Shown piece after piece: positions 51,857 through 60,622 of a DNA stretch of 64,000 nucleotides. The translations under genes were made by a program, and so were the position numbers. Numbering within the stretch: position 1 is the first letter of the stretch; every line of letters starts with the position of its first letter. Under the pieces are notes generated by a model. That model had not been told where the DNA came from, made no database searches, and worked only from the letters and a program-made list of their open reading frames with translations. The stretch comes from Nostoc sp. C052. GTDB taxonomy: Bacteria > Cyanobacteriota > Cyanobacteriia > Cyanobacteriales > Nostocaceae. The stretch covers positions 2,170,001 through 2,234,000 of the forward strand of contig NZ_CP040272.1 of NCBI RefSeq assembly GCF_013393905.1, given 5' to 3'.

Positions 51857-52636
51857 TTAAACTGGACGACAACCAGACAAAATACTGTGCATATTCACTA
51901 CTTGTCCAATAACTGCGATCGCAGGCGCACTAAATCCAGTTTCCTCTACCTGCTCTACAATTGTTTCTAAAGTACCAATCAATTCTTCTTGTTCTGGTCG
52001 CGTACCCCAGCGCACCAAAGCAATAGGCGTTTCTAAATTCAACCCAGCGATACTTAATTGTTCCACAATATAAGGCAGATTGTGAATTCCCATATAAATT
52101 ACAATAGTTTCCGAACCGTGAGCGATCGCACTCCAATTCACTATCGGTCTATACTTACCTGCTGCCTCGTGACCAGTTACAAATATCACCGATGAACTAT
52201 ACAGCCGATGCGTCAAAGGTATACCTGAGTATGCCGCCGCGGCAATTCCCGATGTGATACCTGGCACAACTTCTGCTGATATCCCCGCTTTAACTAATTC
52301 TTCCATCTCTTCGCCACCGCGACCAAAGATAAACGGATCGCCACCCTTTAGCCGCACCACAATTGCATGATCCTGCGCTTTATCAATCAGCAATTGCGTT
52401 GTCTCTGACTGCAACAACGAATGTCTCCCCGCACGCTTACCAGCATTAATTTGCTCGGCTTGGGGATTAATCATGGCCAAAATTGCCGGACTGACTAAGG
52501 CATCATAGATAACTACATCCGCACATTCCAACAAACCTTTTGCCTTCAGGGTAATTAATCCTGGATCTCCTGGCCCCGCACCAACTAAATAAACCTTTCC
52601 CAAATACTTGTTCTCCTGTTTTTCTGTGCGGTTCAT
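51857..52636 (-). CDS. cobA: Uroporphyrinogen-III C-methyltransferase
   Basis: A 259-residue SAM enzyme that adds two methyl groups to uroporphyrinogen III to give precorrin-2, the branch to siroheme and cobalamin. Signatures: YLVGAGPGDPGLITLKA near the start, VRLKGGDPFIFGRGGEE, and GITSGIAAAAYSGIPLTHR. It is the stand-alone form without the CysG oxidase/ferrochelatase half. It overlaps the upstream chelatase gene by 4 bases (ATGA), so both are made from one transcript. Confidence 0.95.
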   Translation of the reverse strand: MNRTEKQENKYLGKVYLVGAGPGDPGLITLKAKGLLECADVVIYDALVSPAILAMINPQAEQINAGKRAGRHSLLQSETTQLLIDKAQDHAIVVRLKGGDPFIFGRGGEEMEELVKAGISAEVVPGITSGIAAAAYSGIPLTHRLYSSSVIFVTGHEAAGKYRPIVNWSAIAHGSETIVIYMGIHNLPYIVEQLSIAGLNLETPIALVRWGTRPEQEELIGTLETIVEQVEETGFSAPAIAVIGQVVNMHSILSGCRPV

Positions 52637-53382
52637 TTATCTGTTAAATCCCAAATTAGCTCGGCTAATTCTGCACTTGCTCCCAATGGCTGCGCCAATT
52701 GGAAATTCACCGCAGAAAATTGTAATTTTAGCGCCTCGATTGAGGTGGCGATCGCATCGGTTATTCCACCAGCGAATAAAAAGTATGGCAAAATTGCAAT
52801 TTCCCGATAACCAGCAGTTACCAACTCTTTCACCCGTGATTCTAAACTAGGAGGCCCAGCCCAATAAGCAGTCACGGCTCCCAACCTCGCCGCTATTGCT
52901 TCCACAGTTTCTTGTGAACCTGGGCGACGGCTACCATGAGCTAAGAGAATCCATACTTCTGCTTTTATAGTAGCTATTTGCTTGGCCAGTAATTTCTCTA
53001 AATTGGGGTGAGAGCCTAAATATGGTTGCAACTCAATGATGATATCTTCACCAGTAGCCTGTTGTGCGAGTGCTACTTCGGCGGGAATATCTGACATAAC
53101 ATGCACTCCCGGCAGCAGAAATAGCGGTACAATTTTGAGGCGGTTCACATTTTGAGATCGGTTGCGACCGCCAAAAGCGCTCTTAGCAAATTGTTGAATC
53201 TGCTCGTGTAAAGGCTGAGAACCCATTTCTAAAGCTGCTATGCCAACCAGATGTTCGTCGCTATTTACTGAGTTGTGGTTTTTTGGCAATTTGTCACATA
53301 CCAGCCTAGCTAGTTGCTGCATAGCAATTTCTGGGCGGCGATCGCGACTTCCGTGAGACAATAGCAGATAGGCAGATGACAT
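52633..53382 (-). CDS. Sirohydrochlorin chelatase, CbiX/SirB type
   Basis: About 249 residues from ATG 53382; the frame opens two codons earlier at TTG 53388. Two related halves each begin with a metal-binding histidine motif: LLLSHGSRDRRPE at the start and ILLAHGSRRPGSQE near 150, as in the long, two-lobed CbiX/SirB enzymes. These insert iron or cobalt into sirohydrochlorin. Coupling by overlap with cobA completes a two-step path from uroporphyrinogen III toward siroheme or cobalamin; the oxidase step must be encoded elsewhere. Confidence 0.9.
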   Translation of the reverse strand: MSSAYLLLSHGSRDRRPEIAMQQLARLVCDKLPKNHNSVNSDEHLVGIAALEMGSQPLHEQIQQFAKSAFGGRNRSQNVNRLKIVPLFLLPGVHVMSDIPAEVALAQQATGEDIIIELQPYLGSHPNLEKLLAKQIATIKAEVWILLAHGSRRPGSQETVEAIAARLGAVTAYWAGPPSLESRVKELVTAGYREIAILPYFLFAGGITDAIATSIEALKLQFSAVNFQLAQPLGASAELAELIWDLTDK

Positions 53383-53571
53383 TGGCAAAGCTTAAACTCT
53401 CAGTTACTATCCTTATTTTAAGATGAAGCTGGGGATAATTAAGTACTCTGGTAATTATTGAAATTATTATCAATTACTAATAACACTTCACTAAAAAAGA
53501 GGATAAAGATAAGGCTGATGTCGTAGAGTTGTTGTCTTTTACAACAACAAATCAAAACTTACTTTCAACTT

Positions 53572-54249
53572 TTACGCGTTATCCGTTGTTTCTTCATCAA
53601 CAGCTTTAACTATTACATTTGCATATCTTTGAAGAATATAAGCCGCTTGGAATATATCTAAAACTGCACCTTGAAGCTGATTTATATTAATTTGTAAACC
53701 TTCTATATTAGAACCTCGAAAATCTGTATTTTTAAATTTAGCATCAGCAAGGATAACATTATTCATTTGGCAGTTTATAAATTTTACATTTATCAAAGAA
53801 GATTCTATAAATGTAGAATCTTCAAGGATACAATTGTCAAAAATAGCATTATCAAATTTACTTGAATTAAATTGTGATAATTGTCCTTGACAGCCTTTAA
53901 AAATAACATTTTTGAATCTGGACTTTATTGCTTGAAATCCCAGCAATCTACAGTTAATAAATTCAACTCTATTAAGTGAAGCGTCTTCCCATTCAGTATT
54001 GGCAAAATCACTTTTAGCAATTCTAATATCTTGTAGAGTAAGTTTTTTAAAGTAAGTATTTATAGATTTAACATTATCAAAGTATGCATACTGAAAATCT
54101 ACTCCTTTTGTTCCCTCAATCTGGCAATTTGATAAATGTACATTTTGATAGCTTTCTAATTCATATAATTGGTTATCTGGTATACCCTTATTCATTGTTT
54201 CATATAAAGGTAAATTAGGAGGATCAATAGCTCTATGCTTGCTAGACAT
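53572..54249 (-). CDS. Pentapeptide-repeat protein
   Basis: A 225-residue protein built largely from pentapeptide-like repeats (about 45-195). Examples are DNAIFDNCILEDSTFIESSL and NVKFINCQMNNVILADAKFK, which fold into a right-handed four-sided helix. No signal peptide or catalytic domain is visible. Function is unknown, as for most of these proteins in cyanobacteria, where they are very common. The gene stands alone; a 316-base gap lies upstream. Confidence 0.87.
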   Translation of the reverse strand: MSSKHRAIDPPNLPLYETMNKGIPDNQLYELESYQNVHLSNCQIEGTKGVDFQYAYFDNVKSINTYFKKLTLQDIRIAKSDFANTEWEDASLNRVEFINCRLLGFQAIKSRFKNVIFKGCQGQLSQFNSSKFDNAIFDNCILEDSTFIESSLINVKFINCQMNNVILADAKFKNTDFRGSNIEGLQININQLQGAVLDIFQAAYILQRYANVIVKAVDEETTDNA

Positions 54250-54565
54250 ATTTTTTACCTGAAATCATCTCATCTAAAAAATAAAATACTGTATACGTTA
54301 TGAATCCTTTAATAGTCAAGTAAAAAATATATTTCCTTATTTTTACTAAAATTAATACAAAATTAAGTTGAGCAAAAATCCAACTCCTTCTAAAAAGTAG
54401 CTCACAACGAAGGTTAAAGAAGAAGTCAGAAGCGGAGCCGGAGACGTTTCCGTTAGCTCCGGTCAAAATCAAGACGCGACTCGGAAATACTCGCTCTAAG
54501 CATTGGCGCAGCCTCTCGTAGAGAGAGTAATTTTTAATTGTTAACTTCTCCCCCTGCTGCTTACC
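54250..54565. other. Gap without a credible gene upstream of the pentapeptide protein
   Basis: It is AT-rich near the pentapeptide gene. The other side carries the hairpin GGAGCCGGAGACGTTTCCGT with TTAGCTCCGG and a TCTCGTAGAGAGAG motif of dispersed repeats (54425-54530). A TTG-initiated open frame crosses the region, but it is repeat-derived. Confidence 0.4.
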
Positions 54566-54949
54566 TTATTGCTCTTCGGCAGTGTAAGTATAAAATTGAT
54601 CAAAAGCTCCCACCGTTTCAAATTTGTAAGAAGGTATCCAAGAATTTATTTTTAAATCTGTACGATAAATACTAAAAACAACAAAATTTTGCCTTTCTGT
54701 AGTCCTAGCAATAATTCCTTGGATTTGTGGGTTAGCTGAGTCAACCAACTTATCACAATTAAAACGGATTAAATTTTCGATAATATTCGTAGTTTTTTTA
54801 CATACATCGGTTTTTAAGTATTTTGTCAGCCGTTGAACTGCATATTCTTCGTATTCAACCTGACTGGGATTGGTTTTCGCCATTGTCACACCCAAGGCGG
54901 CAAGTCCTACTGCTGCTCCAGTATACGCGATGATGGTCAATGGTTTCAT
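54566..54949 (-). CDS. DUF4359-family small protein with N-terminal membrane anchor or signal
   Basis: About 127 residues from ATG 54949 (frame opens at TTG 54958). It has one hydrophobic segment (about 3-23, LTIIAYTGAAVGLAALGVTM) and then a soluble region with two conserved-looking cysteines (VCKKTTN and RFNCDKLV) and a late SWIPSYKFETVGAFDQFYTY. It matches what I recall of DUF4359, found almost only in cyanobacteria, function unknown. It lies 123 bases from tRNA-His on the opposite strand. Confidence 0.75.
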   Translation of the reverse strand: MKPLTIIAYTGAAVGLAALGVTMAKTNPSQVEYEEYAVQRLTKYLKTDVCKKTTNIIENLIRFNCDKLVDSANPQIQGIIARTTERQNFVVFSIYRTDLKINSWIPSYKFETVGAFDQFYTYTAEEQ

Positions 54950-55029
54950 ATTTGCCAAGTAAAATTCATTGTAATCGTTAGATTCTGGAGACTCTAAATC
55001 AACTAAATCCGTTCCTTGAAGAAAAACTC

Positions 55030-55058
55030 TTGATCGCTTGCCAAATTATTGCTATAAT
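55030..55058 (+). promoter_or_regulatory. Promoter of tRNA-His
   Basis: TTGATC (55030-55035) and a perfect TATAAT (55053-55058) are separated by 17 bases and lie 14 bases before the tRNA. Confidence 0.65.
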
Positions 55059-55072
55059 TCAAATTGTTGAAT

Positions 55073-55146
55073 GGCGAGCGTAGCCAAGTGGTTAAGGCAG
55101 TGGTTTGTGGTACCACCATTCGTGGGTTCGAGTCCCATCGTTCGCC
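55073..55146 (+). tRNA. trnH: tRNA-His (anticodon GTG)
   Basis: The cloverleaf is complete. G-1 at 55073 pairs with C73 at 55146; acceptor GCGAGCG with CGTTCGC; T8-A9 follow; D arm GCC with GGC; anticodon stem GTGGT with ACCAC around loop TTGTGGT (anticodon GTG); T arm with GGTTCGAGTCC. The extra 5' G, the identity mark of tRNA-His, is encoded. CCA is not encoded. Confidence 0.96.
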
Positions 55147-55390
55147 CTATATAATTTTATATCGATCCATACATTCCTATATAAAGGTGGATTGTGGTTT
55201 TGAAGATTCATAACCATTACTTTAGCAAGGATCTGCCATCTACAAGTTTATGGACTTAAAAGGGTTGTAGACTCACAACTATCTATTAGTTTATGTTATT
55301 CAATAAGTTGGCATATATAAGTAAATCTAATTTATAAAGGAAAATTAGGTGTAGGATGTCGTAAGACATCTTACTTCTCTACGAGACGGG

Positions 55391-55497
55391 CTAAGTGGCA
55401 ATCCTAAATGAGTTGTGAAAATCGATAGACTCAGATGCCCGACTTCTCTGAGAAGTTGAGGATCTTATTATTCGCGAATGATTTAGGACTGCTATAT
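55391..55497. repeat. MITE-like repeat with near-matching inverted ends
   Basis: AGTGGCAATCCTAAATGA at the left pairs imperfectly with TGATTTAGGACTGCTATA at the right. The interior has CCGACTTCTCTGAGAAGTTG. The segment is noncoding. Confidence 0.55.
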
Positions 55498-55501
55498 TAA
55501 G

Positions 55502-55530
55502 ATTCCTGACTTCTCCAAGAAGTCAGGAAT
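55502..55530. repeat. Perfect 13-bp hairpin
   Basis: ATTCCTGACTTCT (55502-55514) and AGAAGTCAGGAAT (55518-55530) are exact reverse complements with loop CCA. It has the form of a dispersed palindrome and shares the CTGACTTCT core with the neighbouring repeat. Confidence 0.8.
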
Positions 55531-55565
55531 TTGAGTTTCAGAAGTTTTAAGCGCACACTTAGCTG

Positions 55566-55682
55566 CTAGAAAATGCCTAAAAGAATGATAAAAGTCAACG
55601 CACAGAAAGCAAGTAAAGAGATAATCAGAATATTGCCTATACTGTGGTCGGAAGCTGTTAATTTATGTGTATTGGTAGCCAT
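55566..55682 (-). CDS. Candidate 38-residue single-helix membrane protein
   Basis: The frame runs from ATG 55682 to TAG. The first 14 residues are polar (MATNTHKLTASDHS), and the rest is one strong membrane helix (IGNILIISLLAFCALTFIIL). This layout resembles small photosystem or cytochrome subunits, but I do not recognise it as any named one. No clear ribosome site is visible. It is the only coding-like stretch in the gap between tRNA-His and susA. Confidence 0.4.
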   Translation of the reverse strand: MATNTHKLTASDHSIGNILIISLLAFCALTFIILLGIF

Positions 55683-55863
55683 ATAAATCGACCAGATTTA
55701 AACAACTTTTATGTTTATATTATAGATATGACAAATCAAGATTATTCTATTGATAAAAAAAATTTATAATCCACGGAAATAAATGATATAGTGGGAATTA
55801 TATCAAGAAAATCAGGGCATAATATGTTGTGTCTAGTCATTTTTATGCAGTTATTTACTAACA

Positions 55864-55902
55864 TCTAACTAAAGGAATAAAAATTGTATTCCTTTAGTTA
55901 GA
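55864..55902. promoter_or_regulatory. Perfect 16-bp inverted repeat upstream of susA
   Basis: TCTAACTAAAGGAATA (55864-55879) and TATTCCTTTAGTTAGA (55887-55902) pair without mismatch around a seven-base loop. It lies about 200 bases before susA. It may be an operator, a transcript hairpin, or a terminator for upstream reading. Confidence 0.6.
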
Positions 55903-55983
55903 GCCAAAAATATTGAGCCATAGATACTTTAGTTAAAGTAGAACATGATTTAAGTGCCTACTGAAAATTTGATATTTGTAGGT

Positions 55984-56010
55984 ACACAGATAAACGTGAT
56001 TTATCTGTGT
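55984..56010. promoter_or_regulatory. Perfect 11-bp hairpin upstream of susA
   Basis: ACACAGATAAA (55984-55994) and TTTATCTGTGT (56000-56010) pair fully with loop CGTGA, about 95 bases before the susA start. It probably lies in the leader or promoter region. Confidence 0.55.
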
Positions 56011-56105
56011 TATTTCGTGTTTATATGCGGTTTCAGGAAGGTTGAGGCTTATTTGTCTAGCCTTAAAAGTTAACAATGCAAACATCGTTATCTAATGGAG
56101 TTACC

Positions 56106-58526
56106 ATGTCTGAATTGCTTCAAGCAGTCTTAGATAGTGAAGAAAGAAGTGATTTGCGTTCCTTTATTAGTGAATTACGCCAACAAGAAAAGAAGTACTT
56201 GTTGCGGAACGACATACTCAATGTATATGGTGAGTATTGCTCCAAGTCTCAAAAATCTGAAGCTTTTTACACTTCCTCTGAGTTAGGAAAACTTATTTAC
56301 TATACTCAGGAAATTATTCAGGAAGACTCAAACTTTTGTTTCATTATCCGTTCTAAGATTGCCAGCCAAGAAGTTTATTGGTTGACTTCAGACTTGAGTA
56401 TCGAGTCGATGACGGTGCAGGATTTGTTGGATCTGCGCGATCGCCTCGTCAACAAATTTCATCCTAACGACGGCGGCTTGCTAGAGTTGGATTTTGGCCC
56501 GTTTTATGACTACACCCCAGTCATCCGCGATCCCAAAAATATTGGTAAGGGAGTGCAATTCCTCAACCGCTATCTTTCCAGCCAACTATTTCAAGACTCC
56601 AAACAATTGCTGGACAGCTTATTTCATTTCTTGCGCCTGCACCACTACAACGGTATTCAACTGCTGATCAGCGATCGCATTCAATCGCAGCAGCAACTTT
56701 CTCAGCAAGTTAAAAAGGCGATCGATTTTGTGAATAATCGCGCCGACGATGAACTCTATGAACAATTCCGGTTTCAATTGCAAACAATGGGTTTTGAACC
56801 GGGTTGGGGTAACACCGCAGCGCGAGTCCGGGAAACCCTGAATATTCTCGATGAATTGATTGATTCTCCCGATCCTCAAACCCTAGAAGCTTTCATCTCT
56901 CGTGTCCCGATGATTTTTAGAATCGTCTTGGTATCAGCTCATGGTTGGTTTGGACAAGAGGGCGTTTTAGGGCGTCCTGATACTGGTGGTCAAGTAGTTT
57001 ACGTCCTCGATCAGGCAAAAAGCTTAGAAAAGCAACTACAAGAAGATGTCCTGCTTGCAGGTTTAGAGGGATTGAATGTCCAGCCAAAGGTAATTATTCT
57101 CACCCGTTTGATTCCCAACAGTGATGGTACTCTTTGTAATCAACGGCTAGAAAAAGTCCTTGGTAGTGAAAACGCTTGGATTTTGCGAGTACCTTTGCGA
57201 GAATTTAATCCCAACATGACTCAAAACTGGATTTCCCGGTTTGAGTTTTGGCCTTATTTAGAAACTTTCGCCATTGACTCAGAAAGAGAACTACGGGCAG
57301 AATTTCACGGCACGCCTGACTTAATAGTTGGCAACTATACCGATGGAAATTTAGTGGCATTCTTGCTGGCGCGACGGCTGAAAGTGACTCAATGTAACGT
57401 TGCACATGCTTTAGAAAAATCTAAATACTTGTTTAGTAACCTCTACTGGCAAGATTTGGAAGATAAATATCATTTTTCCTTACAATTCACTGCTGATTTA
57501 ATTGCTATGAACGCTGCCAATTTCGTGATTAGCAGCACCTACCAAGAAATTGTCGGGACACCTGATAGTGTGGGACAGTACGAATCTTATAAGTGCTTCA
57601 CTATGCCGGAGTTGTATCATGTAACCAATGGCATTGAATTATTTAGTCCCAAGTTTAATGTCGTACCCCCTGGAGTAAACGAAAATAATTACTTTCCCTA
57701 TATCCGAAATAAAGACCGCGTAGAGAGCGATCGCCAACGCCTTGCAGAAACACTCTTTACTCTAGAAGACCCCGCGCAAATCTTTGGTAAACTCGACGAT
57801 CTTAATAAGCGCCCTCTCTTCTCAATGGCCCGTCTTGACCACATCAAAAACCTCACAGGTTTAGCTGAATGTTATGGTCAAAGTAAAGAATTACAAGAGC
57901 ATTGCAATTTAATTTTGGTGGCGGGTAAATTACGCGTCGAAGAATCAGGCGACAACGAAGAACGCGACGAAATTATTAAACTCTACCAAATAATTGACCA
58001 GTACAATCTCCACGGAAAGATTCGTTGGTTGGGTGTACGCCTGACTAAAACTGATTCCGGTGAAATTTACCGAGTCATTGCCGATCATCAAGGAATTTTT
58101 GTACAACCAGCTTTATTTGAAGCTTTTGGTTTGACAATTTTAGAAGCAATGGTTTCAGGATTACCGACTTTCGCCACACAGTTTGGTGGGCCATTAGAGA
58201 TTATTCAAGATAAGGTGAATGGATTTTTGATTAACCCGACAAATTTAGAGGAAACAGCCACAACAATTGTCAATTTCATCACTAAATGCGAACAAAATCC
58301 TAACTATTGGAATGAAATTTCTCAGCGAGGAATTGACCGAGTTTACACTACCTATACTTGGAAAATTCACACTACCAAACTGCTATCATTAGCGCGAATT
58401 TATGGCTTCTGGAACTTTACCTCAAAAGAAAATCGGGAAGATTTATTGCGCTATATCGAGGCTTTGTTCTATTTAATTTACAAGCCAAGAGCGCAACAGC
58501 TATTAGAGCAGCATAAACACCGTTAG
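56106..58526 (+). CDS. susA: Sucrose synthase
   Basis: An 806-residue GT-B enzyme that cleaves sucrose with UDP or ADP to fructose and the nucleotide sugar; in heterocystous cyanobacteria it links sucrose to glycogen and nitrogen fixation. The start ATG 56106 has GGAG five bases upstream and gives MSELLQAVLDSEE, matching the family start; an in-frame ATG at 56076 would add ten residues. Landmarks: SAHGWFGQEGVLGRPDTGGQ (donor-site entry), LARRLKVTQCNVAHALEKSK, and the late EAFGLTILEAMVSGLPTFAT with the conserved glutamates. Length and architecture are complete. Confidence 0.96.
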   Translation: MSELLQAVLDSEERSDLRSFISELRQQEKKYLLRNDILNVYGEYCSKSQKSEAFYTSSELGKLIYYTQEIIQEDSNFCFIIRSKIASQEVYWLTSDLSIESMTVQDLLDLRDRLVNKFHPNDGGLLELDFGPFYDYTPVIRDPKNIGKGVQFLNRYLSSQLFQDSKQLLDSLFHFLRLHHYNGIQLLISDRIQSQQQLSQQVKKAIDFVNNRADDELYEQFRFQLQTMGFEPGWGNTAARVRETLNILDELIDSPDPQTLEAFISRVPMIFRIVLVSAHGWFGQEGVLGRPDTGGQVVYVLDQAKSLEKQLQEDVLLAGLEGLNVQPKVIILTRLIPNSDGTLCNQRLEKVLGSENAWILRVPLREFNPNMTQNWISRFEFWPYLETFAIDSERELRAEFHGTPDLIVGNYTDGNLVAFLLARRLKVTQCNVAHALEKSKYLFSNLYWQDLEDKYHFSLQFTADLIAMNAANFVISSTYQEIVGTPDSVGQYESYKCFTMPELYHVTNGIELFSPKFNVVPPGVNENNYFPYIRNKDRVESDRQRLAETLFTLEDPAQIFGKLDDLNKRPLFSMARLDHIKNLTGLAECYGQSKELQEHCNLILVAGKLRVEESGDNEERDEIIKLYQIIDQYNLHGKIRWLGVRLTKTDSGEIYRVIADHQGIFVQPALFEAFGLTILEAMVSGLPTFATQFGGPLEIIQDKVNGFLINPTNLEETATTIVNFITKCEQNPNYWNEISQRGIDRVYTTYTWKIHTTKLLSLARIYGFWNFTSKENREDLLRYIEALFYLIYKPRAQQLLEQHKHR

Positions 58527-58527
58527 T

Positions 58528-58575
58528 TTGTGATTAGTCATTAGCTAATGACTAATGACTAATGACTAATAACTA
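58528..58575. repeat. ACTAATGACTAATGACT heptameric repeats after susA
   Basis: The units TAATGAC/TAGTCAT occur in both orientations (GATTAGTCATTAGCTAATGACTAATGACT region), giving a hairpin between two convergent genes that may help to end transcription. Confidence 0.75.
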
Positions 58576-59127
58576 AATTGTCAACGCACCCCAAGTTCGC
58601 TGACCAACTACTCCATCTACTCCTAAATTTCGCTGGTTTTGAAAGGCTTTGACAGCCGTCTCTGTGAGTGCGCCAAAAATTCCATCTACTCTCACAGCAT
58701 AACCGTTAGATACTAACAGCTGTTGTAAAGCTCTGACAGCAACACCAGAACTACCAAAATAAAGAGTTGGTAGAGGTTGGCTACTAAACTTCTGGAACCT
58801 TCCTGTAGCCTTTGTACGGATTTTACCTCCAGACTGAGAATACTTTTTAGACTCACTGAAGTTAGAAGAAACTAGGAACTGATTTTTTCTACTAATTTTC
58901 TTAAGTATGTTTTCTTTCTCTACTTTTAACGCTGAGGAAGAAGCTGGGGAAATCTCATTTGTCTGCATAAATTCAGGTGGCGTGACTTGAGCAATTATCT
59001 CTAACTGACTCTGTTTTGACTGGTTTAGTCCATTTTCCACTTGAAATAATTGCTGCTGTGGCAAACTGGCCCCAGATGCTTGTCTGATTGTTAACATGCC
59101 CGTCATCATCAGGCCAATTTCAGTCAT
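58573..59127 (-). CDS. Peptidoglycan-binding domain protein
   Basis: A 184-residue protein with a C-terminal PG_binding_1 domain (about 124-183; VAVRALQQLLVSNGYAVRVD, then GIFGALTETAVKAFQ and GVVGQRTWGAL). The N-terminal 115 residues are polar and low-complexity, with no clear signal peptide (the short stretch 1-20 is only weakly hydrophobic). It may bind the cell wall or serve as a non-catalytic partner. It is convergent with susA. Confidence 0.83.
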   Translation of the reverse strand: MTEIGLMMTGMLTIRQASGASLPQQQLFQVENGLNQSKQSQLEIIAQVTPPEFMQTNEISPASSSALKVEKENILKKISRKNQFLVSSNFSESKKYSQSGGKIRTKATGRFQKFSSQPLPTLYFGSSGVAVRALQQLLVSNGYAVRVDGIFGALTETAVKAFQNQRNLGVDGVVGQRTWGALTI

Positions 59128-59613
59128 TGTAGTTTATTTTACTTCAACAAATATTTATTTTATGCAACAATATTGCTGCTGTCTGGGATAGTACATACTC
59201 ACAAAATAAAAAAGTCATGTACTAATTTTTTCAGATAATATTGTCATGTTCATATTTACTCACCTCCGATGCCATCTAATTAGAATCATGTCATTAGTTT
59301 TGTGCTTTTTTATCTTTAATCAAGCTGTCAATTTATCAGATATACTATCTAAATCAACGGTTTAGAGAATAACATACTATACGATCGTCTGGGAATGCGA
59401 TCAAATCGAGACGCGATAAATCGCCGTCTCTACAAGTGTTTTGGGTTTATCTGAACTGGATTGCGCTATCACTCACTCGTACAAAATTCTGACTGGAGGC
59501 GGAGCATCTCCGGCTCCGCTTCTGAGTTCTGAATTATTCTGATAAAATCCCTGTAGGTGTAGCCCATCGGAGACATTGCTTAGTATGCCCAGTTGTGGAT
59601 ACTGAAAAGCTTT
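59128..59613. other. Gap without a credible gene between two minus-strand genes
   Basis: It holds the second copy of the 44-bp dispersed repeat (59407-59450), then GGAGGCGGAGCATCTCCGGC and GGAGCATCTCCGGCTCC hairpins (59495-59520). A 39-codon open frame at 59245-59364 lacks a ribosome site. Confidence 0.45.
59407..59450. repeat. 44-bp dispersed repeat, copy 2
   Basis: It matches 25730-25773 in the same orientation at 43 of 44 positions (one T for C near the end). Confidence 0.8.
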
Positions 59614-60387
59614 TTACCTTTTTTCATCTCGCCACAAAGCAATACCGCCTAATAAACCAGTGATATTGGGGATGAGTTTCACATTTAACGGTAGTTGGAA
59701 ATTCACTCTTACAGCTTCGCCACCGCCAATGTAAAGGTAATCATAATTAAATAGATGTTGCAAAGAGGCGATCGCTTTTTCTAAACGCCTATTCCATCTT
59801 TTATCGCCAATTTTTTCTAACTCTGCACGCCCCAACTGTTGCTCGAAAGTCTCTCCTTTCCGAAACGGATGATGCCCCATTTCCATATTCGGCACCAGTC
59901 TCCCATCCACAAATAAAGCCGAACCAAACCCCGTACCCAGAGTAATCACCAATTCCACACCTTTACCTGCGATCGCACCAAACCCCTGCATATCTGCATC
60001 ATTAATCACCCGTACAGGCTTATTTAAGTGTTTTAGTAATGCTGTTTCCAAATCAAATCCGATCCAATCTGGATGTAAGTTTACCGCTGTTTCTGTAACT
60101 CCACAGCGCACCACACCGGGAAAACCAACCGAAACGCGATGAAATTCACCTTGAGCCGCTGCCAACACAACAATTGCATTAATTACAACCTCTGGTGTTG
60201 CAGGTTGAGGTGTATCTAAACGTGCCCTTTCGGTTACAGGATTCCCCGTAATATCCAAAACCATAGCCTTAACGCCACTACCGCCAATATCAACCGATAG
60301 GGTACGAATCGATCCATTTTCGTCAACCATTGAGTCTACATCCTTATAAATGCCTGCTATTTCGTTATTAATTATGCTCTGCTGCAT
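59614..60387 (-). CDS. ppgK: Polyphosphate glucokinase (ROK family)
   Basis: A 257-residue sugar kinase that phosphorylates glucose with polyphosphate (or ATP). Motifs: phosphate-1 loop LSVDIGGSGVKAMV, GFPGVVRCG, NDADMQGFG with catalytic aspartate, and VITLGTGFGSALF. The late GHHPFRKGETFEQQLG segment and LYIGGGEAVRVNF fit polyphosphate glucokinases of actinobacteria and cyanobacteria. The first 27 residues precede the kinase fold and may not all be used as start. Confidence 0.9.
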   Translation of the reverse strand: MQQSIINNEIAGIYKDVDSMVDENGSIRTLSVDIGGSGVKAMVLDITGNPVTERARLDTPQPATPEVVINAIVVLAAAQGEFHRVSVGFPGVVRCGVTETAVNLHPDWIGFDLETALLKHLNKPVRVINDADMQGFGAIAGKGVELVITLGTGFGSALFVDGRLVPNMEMGHHPFRKGETFEQQLGRAELEKIGDKRWNRRLEKAIASLQHLFNYDYLYIGGGEAVRVNFQLPLNVKLIPNITGLLGGIALWRDEKR

Positions 60388-60622
60388 TTGATAATATCTG
60401 GATGTTTGGAGAGTCTTTATATTGCTAGAGAGAAATCAATTCAAAATTAAAGAACTTCTTCCCCTGCCTCCTACCCCTGCCAAAAGTTAAAAATCTCATA
60501 CATTCGATGCAGGAGAGCATCTAGATTTGTTAATGTAAGAATAATGGAAATAGTACTAGCGTAGCTGCTTAAAATCTATTGAGCAGCAAGTTTCTATTAA
60601 AAGTAATATAAGAGAAAGAATT

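Noticed and set aside
51780..53390. Cobalamin riboswitch near cobA and the chelatase
   Set aside because: The upstream region of the chelatase gene is under 200 bases and AT-rich; I see no B12-box-like element.
54242..54472. A 76-codon minus-strand frame next to the pentapeptide gene
   Set aside because: It starts only at TTG within a dispersed repeat, has no ribosome site and overlaps the pentapeptide start; hydrophobicity alone is not enough.
59245..59364. A 39-codon plus-strand frame with a hydrophobic middle
   Set aside because: No ribosome site, no recognisable family and no context support; left as noncoding.
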